Shown: positions 14,533 through 17,114 of the stretch, piece after piece
Numbering within the stretch: position 1 is the first letter of the stretch
How the letters are laid out: every line of letters begins with the position of its first letter
Assembly: GCA_021443045.1 (NCBI GenBank)
Contig: JABUUT010000016.1
Coordinates: forward strand, 1-17,114
Source: Fibrobacteraceae bacterium
Lineage (GTDB): Bacteria > Fibrobacterota > Fibrobacteria > Fibrobacterales > Fibrobacteraceae
Reading direction: 5' to 3'
DNA: 17,114 bases
Translations under genes and position numbers: made by a program
The notes under the pieces: generated by a model
What the model saw: the letters and a program-made list of their open reading frames with translations, nothing else
Told to the model about the DNA's origin: nothing
Database searches by the model: none

Positions 14533-14546
14533 CACTATATATAGTG
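14533..14546. promoter_or_regulatory. Perfect 14-bp palindrome in a divergent promoter region
   Basis: CACTATATATAGTG is exactly self-complementary. It lies about 75 bp upstream of the oppA promoter element and about 120 bp upstream of the element before the gene at 14689, in the 290-bp gap between these divergent genes. A palindrome of this length is a plausible operator for a dimeric regulator, but no regulator gene is in the window. Confidence 0.4.
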
Positions 14547-14664
14547 AGTACTTTACGATTTTTTTCCAATTCTACACAATATTCTTCCGTTTATAAATGT
14601 TTACATCAGTAAGAACCCTTTCAAATGCGATAAAATGTTTACAATTTTACCCCTTGTAAAAACC

Positions 14665-14672
14665 TATCTTTG
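14665..14672 (+). promoter_or_regulatory. Putative promoter element, TATCTTTG
   Basis: TATCTTTG matches TAnnTTTG exactly and ends 16 nt before the ATG at 14689, leaving a very short leader that still contains the GGCGAGGTG ribosome site. The paralogue downstream has CCTATCTTTA in the same role. An ATG at 14635 would put the element inside the coding region, an argument against that start. Confidence 0.5.
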
Positions 14673-14688
14673 GGGGCGAGGTGTTTTT

Positions 14689-15804
14689 ATGAAACTAAAC
14701 TTAAAGAAAATCGCACTGATTCCTGCTATTTGTCTTGGTCTCCAGACAACTGTTTTTTCGATGGAAGTCAGACCATTTGTAGAAGGTAAAATTCCAGGAA
14801 AGGCCAACGTCAGTAAAAAGATAAACGGAAAAGAAGGTGATTTTGATACCGATTCCAAGTTTATGGTAAAAGGCGGTACCGAAGCGTTCTTCAATATTGG
14901 AGACCTTCCCCTTCGCTATGGCTTGGGCGCAGCCTATCTCACTCCCATCAAGGATGAGAATGGAGACAACTTAACACCAGCCATGCTTCCCTTTTGGCTT
15001 TCTTTCGGTGTAGGCACCGTAAACCCAAACAAAGTAATTTCTCCATACGGAATGGTTAGAGTAGGGTTTCCTACCCCACTTACCGAAATCAAGAACTGGT
15101 GGAGAAAGCCACAGCACTTTACTGTGAATGGCGGCGCAGGCATTGTGTTTCCTTACCGCATCGGTCTAGAAGTAAACTACGAATACACTTCCCTGCTAAA
15201 GCACTATAACCAAGGCGACACCCGATACCGCGTATCCACAGGAAGGGTTGGCATTCAACTTTCCATGGGCTTCGGCTTGTTTGAAAGCGACCAACCAAAG
15301 GAAGAACCAAAGAAGGAATCCTCCGTACAAGAAATGATGGCCCAGGACACTGTGGCTCAGGAACCTGCCGAAACCTACGAAGACCCCTATGCAACAACTC
15401 CAGTAGACGAAAATGGAAACTTTGCAGACCCTTACGCAACAACTCCTGTTGATTCCAACGGAAACTTTGCAGATCCCTACGCTCCAGCTCCTGTAGATTC
15501 CACACCAAGCTTTGACCCTTACGCAACAACCCCAACAGAAGCAACTCCTGCAGAACAACCTACAGAAGAACCGGCAGCCGATTCTGCCGAACCTGTATCA
15601 GGAGAAACTCCAGCAGAACAGCCTGCGGAAGAAGCAGCCGCAGAACCCGCTGCCGAGGAGGCTGCTCCAGAACCTGTTGTAGAGGAGACAGCCCCAGCAC
15701 CAAAGCCTGAGGCAAAGAAAAAGACCACCGCCAAAAAGAAAGCCGCTCCTAAGAAAAAAGCTGCTGCCAAGAAAAAAACAACAGCAAAGAAAAAGAAGCG
15801 CTAA
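14689..15804 (+). CDS. Outer-membrane barrel protein with acidic Pro-rich linker and Lys hexad tail
   Basis: The 371-residue exported protein has a signal peptide at 1-24 (cut after VFS) and a beta-rich, aromatic domain at about 25-203 that looks like a small outer-membrane barrel. It includes PLRYGLGAAY, then SPYGMVRVGFP, then NWW-x-KP and PYRIGLEVNYEY. A Glu/Pro/Ala-rich linker (about 204-341) contains DPYATTP repeats (232-282). Residues 342-371 are five-fold AKKKTT/AKKKAA hexads ending KKKKR. I do not know a named family for it. ATG 14689 is preferred over 14635 because it gives a clean signal peptide and has a ribosome site just upstream. A strong terminator follows. The next gene is a paralogue. 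A role in envelope structure, with the tail binding an anionic polymer, is inference. Confidence 0.82.
   Translation: MKLNLKKIALIPAICLGLQTTVFSMEVRPFVEGKIPGKANVSKKINGKEGDFDTDSKFMVKGGTEAFFNIGDLPLRYGLGAAYLTPIKDENGDNLTPAMLPFWLSFGVGTVNPNKVISPYGMVRVGFPTPLTEIKNWWRKPQHFTVNGGAGIVFPYRIGLEVNYEYTSLLKHYNQGDTRYRVSTGRVGIQLSMGFGLFESDQPKEEPKKESSVQEMMAQDTVAQEPAETYEDPYATTPVDENGNFADPYATTPVDSNGNFADPYAPAPVDSTPSFDPYATTPTEATPAEQPTEEPAADSAEPVSGETPAEQPAEEAAAEPAAEEAAPEPVVEETAPAPKPEAKKKTTAKKKAAPKKKAAAKKKTTAKKKKR
15382..15534 (+). repeat. 45-bp coding repeats (DPYATTPVDxNGNFA)
   Basis: Residues 232-246, 247-261 and 262-275 are units of 15, 15 and 14 residues beginning DPY, followed by a partial fourth unit DPYATTP from 276. 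The first two differ at only one residue (E versus S), while DNA differs at several synonymous sites. They lie in the linker between the barrel-like domain and the Lys tail and probably set linker length. Confidence 0.85.
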
Positions 15805-15846
15805 GCAAAACTTCAGCAAAAATTTATAACAAAATTGCAACAAAAA

Positions 15847-15874
15847 CCCCCGGCATACGCCGGGGGATTTTTTT
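15847..15874 (+). terminator. Strong intrinsic terminator
   Basis: CCCCCGGC (15847-15854) pairs perfectly with GCCGGGGG (15859-15866) around ATAC and is followed by ATTTTTTT. It lies about 40 nt after the stop of the upstream barrel gene and separates it from its paralogue, which has its own promoter element 16 nt further on. Confidence 0.92.
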
Positions 15875-15889
15875 CCCAAAAAAATTTCC

Positions 15890-15897
15890 TATCTTTA
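15890..15897 (+). promoter_or_regulatory. Putative promoter element, TATCTTTA
   Basis: CCTATCTTTAGGG here parallels CCTATCTTTGGGG upstream of the paralogue at 14689. It sits just after the terminator, 61 nt before the ATG at 15959, so the second barrel gene is probably transcribed on its own. Confidence 0.45.
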
Positions 15898-15909
15898 GGG
15901 CTGCTCAAA

Positions 15910-15929
15910 GATTCATTTTTAGAGGTACC
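15910..15929 (+). repeat. Copy of a 20-bp element also found in the terminator at 1201
   Basis: GATTCATTTTTAGAGGTACC here matches 1201-1221 (AATTCATTTTTTAGAGGTACC) apart from one base and one T. At 1201 it forms the loop and 3' arm of a terminator. Here the 5' arm is missing and it lies in the leader of the gene at 15959. Confidence 0.5.
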
Positions 15930-15958
15930 CTTTAGCTTAGATTTTGAACAACTTATCT

Positions 15959-16882
15959 ATGCCTCGTTTTTTTAACAAAATAACCCTCATTTACCTCACC
16001 TTGGCTGTGACCAATGCCATAGCCATTGAGGTGCGCCCCCTTGTAAATGGATACGGCCCTAGCGAGGCATCTACCATAACCCAAGAGAAAAGTGCAAAGT
16101 CCGAAAAACTTTGGGATAGCGACCACCAATTTTTAATAGGCACCGAAATACAATTTACCGCCGATTTCAGCCCCATGCGATACGGCTTTGGTGTAGGATA
16201 CAAAAGCACTCTTGAAGAAGACGACGCAAGAAAAGCTCCTGCTGCCATTCCAGTGTGGGTAACCCTTGCATACGGAAACATCAACACAAAAAAAATTTTT
16301 TCGCCCTACATAGCAGGTAGAGTGGGGTGGCTTCCTTTAATTTCGGGCAGCGATAACTGGTGGAGCAAGCCATTAAACTTTTTTATTCAGGGCGGCTTGG
16401 GCGTTATTTTACCCCTGCGCATTGGTTTAGAAATAAACTATGAATACGCGTCGGTATTAAAATCCAATGAGTCCGAAGACTTAAGTTACCGGATTTCGTC
16501 TGGAAAGCTGGGGGCCCAAATTTCTATAGGCTTTGAATTTTTGCAAGACAAGACATACAGTTCACGATACATGGTTCTAGATGAAAAAGAAACCTCTGTA
16601 CCAGAAGAAACTCTTGTAGAAACCAGTGAAGAAGATGAAGAAGAAGATACAGCTGAGAAGAAGGCTGTCCCAAAATATATAGTGAACGAACAAGAGCCCT
16701 CCCCCGATTTGGAAGCCGCCAAAGCAGCCCTTGACGATGCGCCTACATTTGTAAACCTTCAAGAGGTACAGTCTTCTAACTCAACGGCCTCAAAAAAACA
16801 AAAAAAGCCTAAAGCCACATCTACATCAGCCAAAAAGAAAGCTACCCTCAAGAAAAAAAATTCCACAAAGGCCAAAAAATAA
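15959..16882 (+). CDS. Paralogous outer-membrane barrel protein with acidic linker and Lys-rich tail
   Basis: The 307-residue protein is clearly homologous to its upstream neighbour. Shared blocks are IEVRPLV/MEVRPFV at the mature N-terminus, PMRYGFGVGY, SPY--GRVGW, NWW-x-KP, then P-x-RIGLE-x-NYEY-x-S-x-LK and YRISSGKLGAQISIGF. Its signal peptide is about residues 1-22 (cut after AIA). The linker is shorter and has an acidic run EEDEEEDTAE but no DPYATTP repeats. The C-terminal 30 residues (278-307) are again Lys-rich (SKKQKKPK, then AKKKATLKKKNSTKAKK). ATG 15959 gives the cleaner signal peptide; TTG 15944 in the same frame is an alternative. Neither has a good ribosome site, so initiation may be weak or unusual. 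Likely a tandem duplication that has since diverged. Function is unknown. Confidence 0.8.
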   Translation: MPRFFNKITLIYLTLAVTNAIAIEVRPLVNGYGPSEASTITQEKSAKSEKLWDSDHQFLIGTEIQFTADFSPMRYGFGVGYKSTLEEDDARKAPAAIPVWVTLAYGNINTKKIFSPYIAGRVGWLPLISGSDNWWSKPLNFFIQGGLGVILPLRIGLEINYEYASVLKSNESEDLSYRISSGKLGAQISIGFEFLQDKTYSSRYMVLDEKETSVPEETLVETSEEDEEEDTAEKKAVPKYIVNEQEPSPDLEAAKAALDDAPTFVNLQEVQSSNSTASKKQKKPKATSTSAKKKATLKKKNSTKAKK

Positions 16883-16903
16883 ACCCGTAGCCGGTAGAAG
16901 GTG

Positions 16904-16948
16904 GCTGGTGGTTGCAGCGGAGCTGCCAGCTCTTGCGACTTGGAAGTG
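16904..16948. repeat. GC-rich palindromic intergenic segment
   Basis: After the last gene, GCAGC-GGA-GCTGC (16914-16926) and GGGC-CTGCAA-GCCC form small hairpins in a locally GC-rich stretch unlike the surrounding AT-rich gaps. No T-run follows, so neither is a convincing terminator. The 9-mer TTGCGACTT occurs here and also beside the heptamer remnant near 2730. I infer an intergenic repeat. Confidence 0.35.
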
Positions 16949-17019
16949 GGCCTGCAAGCCCGCCTGCGACAAGCAGACAGTCCCGCTTCACAAGTCTTGG
17001 CGAGTTATGGTAAACGGTT

Positions 17020-17075
17020 GTCAGTAGTCAGTGGTCAGTAGTCGGTTATCAGTTGTCAGTTGTCAGTGATTGGTA
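17020..17075 (+). repeat. Eight tandem heptamers (GTCAGTN)
   Basis: The phased units read GTCAGTA, GTCAGTG, GTCAGTA, GTCGGTT, ATCAGTT, GTCAGTT, GTCAGTG, ATTGGTA. This is the best-preserved copy of the heptamer family also seen at 93-147 (minus) and 2703-2723. The stretch 16883-17114 has no gene that I can support. Confidence 0.8.
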
Positions 17076-17079
17076 ATAA

Positions 17080-17113
17080 ATAGACGAAAGAACGCTGCGC
17101 TATAGACGAAAGA
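17080..17113 (+). repeat. Two copies of ATAGACGAAAGA
   Basis: ATAGACGAAAGA occurs at 17080-17091 and 17102-17113, a 22-bp period. The left edge of the window carries CTATAGACGA in the opposite orientation (positions 1-9 plus strand read TCGTCTATA). The array may continue beyond both edges of the window. Confidence 0.55.
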
Positions 17114-17114
17114 G

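Noticed and set aside
14635..14688. ATG 14635 as start of the first barrel gene
   Set aside because: It would put the TATCTTTG promoter element in the coding region and extend the signal peptide by 18 residues; ATG 14689 has a purine-rich ribosome site.
16904..16930. Terminator after the last barrel gene
   Set aside because: The palindromes there lack a downstream T-run on the plus strand; no convincing terminator was found for that gene within the window.
17020..17075. Possible CRISPR array
   Set aside because: The repeat unit is 7 bp with no unique spacers and no cas genes nearby, so it is a simple tandem repeat.

Overview
The window looks like chromosomal DNA of a Fibrobacter (Fibrobacterota, F. 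succinogenes-like). The main reason is a full-length fibro-slime protein with the G-D-D-D-V-W-V-F-I-N core, a family strongly expanded in that genus. Supporting signs are Lys-tailed outer-membrane proteins, intergenic heptamer (GTCAGTN-like) repeats, and TATATTT/TATCTTT promoter elements like the Bacteroidetes TAnnTTTG element. No mobile element, CRISPR array, rRNA or tRNA was seen. The taxon is an inference from these features, not from a database search.

Layout: (1) 1-208 holds no gene, only hairpins and decayed heptamer repeats. (2) 209-1126 (+) holds a 47-residue protein that may be leaderless, followed 9 bp later by an exported helical TPR-like protein resembling the TatT family. (3) 1141-1229 holds two terminators. 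(4) 1245-2612 (-) is pta, a phosphate acetyltransferase of unusual intermediate length. (5) 2613-2994 is a divergent promoter region with a heptamer remnant. (6) 2995-6555 (+) is a 1186-residue secreted fibro-slime protein. (7) 6601-6629 is a shared bidirectional terminator. (8) 6663-8198 (-) is ribonuclease G with a leader of about 140 nt. (9) 8424-14461 (-) is a complete five-gene ABC importer operon of the peptide/nickel/oligosaccharide (Opp/Dpp) family in the order A-B-C-D-F, with its own promoter, a leader hairpin and a terminator. (10) 14689-16882 (+) holds two tandem paralogous outer-membrane barrel proteins ending in Lys-rich tails. (11) 16883-17114 holds intergenic repeats and no gene.

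How it may fit together: the fibro-slime protein and the two barrel proteins belong to the envelope. The importer could feed either peptides or cello-oligosaccharides: its binding protein has a Trp-rich N-terminal motif that I associate with the sugar-binding branch of the family. Pta converts acetyl-CoA to acetyl phosphate for acetate fermentation. Rng is housekeeping RNA processing.

The most unusual points are a roughly 118-residue insert with 14-residue repeats in the first periplasmic loop of the OppB permease, the histone-like Lys hexad tail on an exported barrel protein, the degenerate LTAGE signature in OppD, and the dispersed heptamer repeat family at three intergenic sites. I do not see a clearly new multi-gene system.
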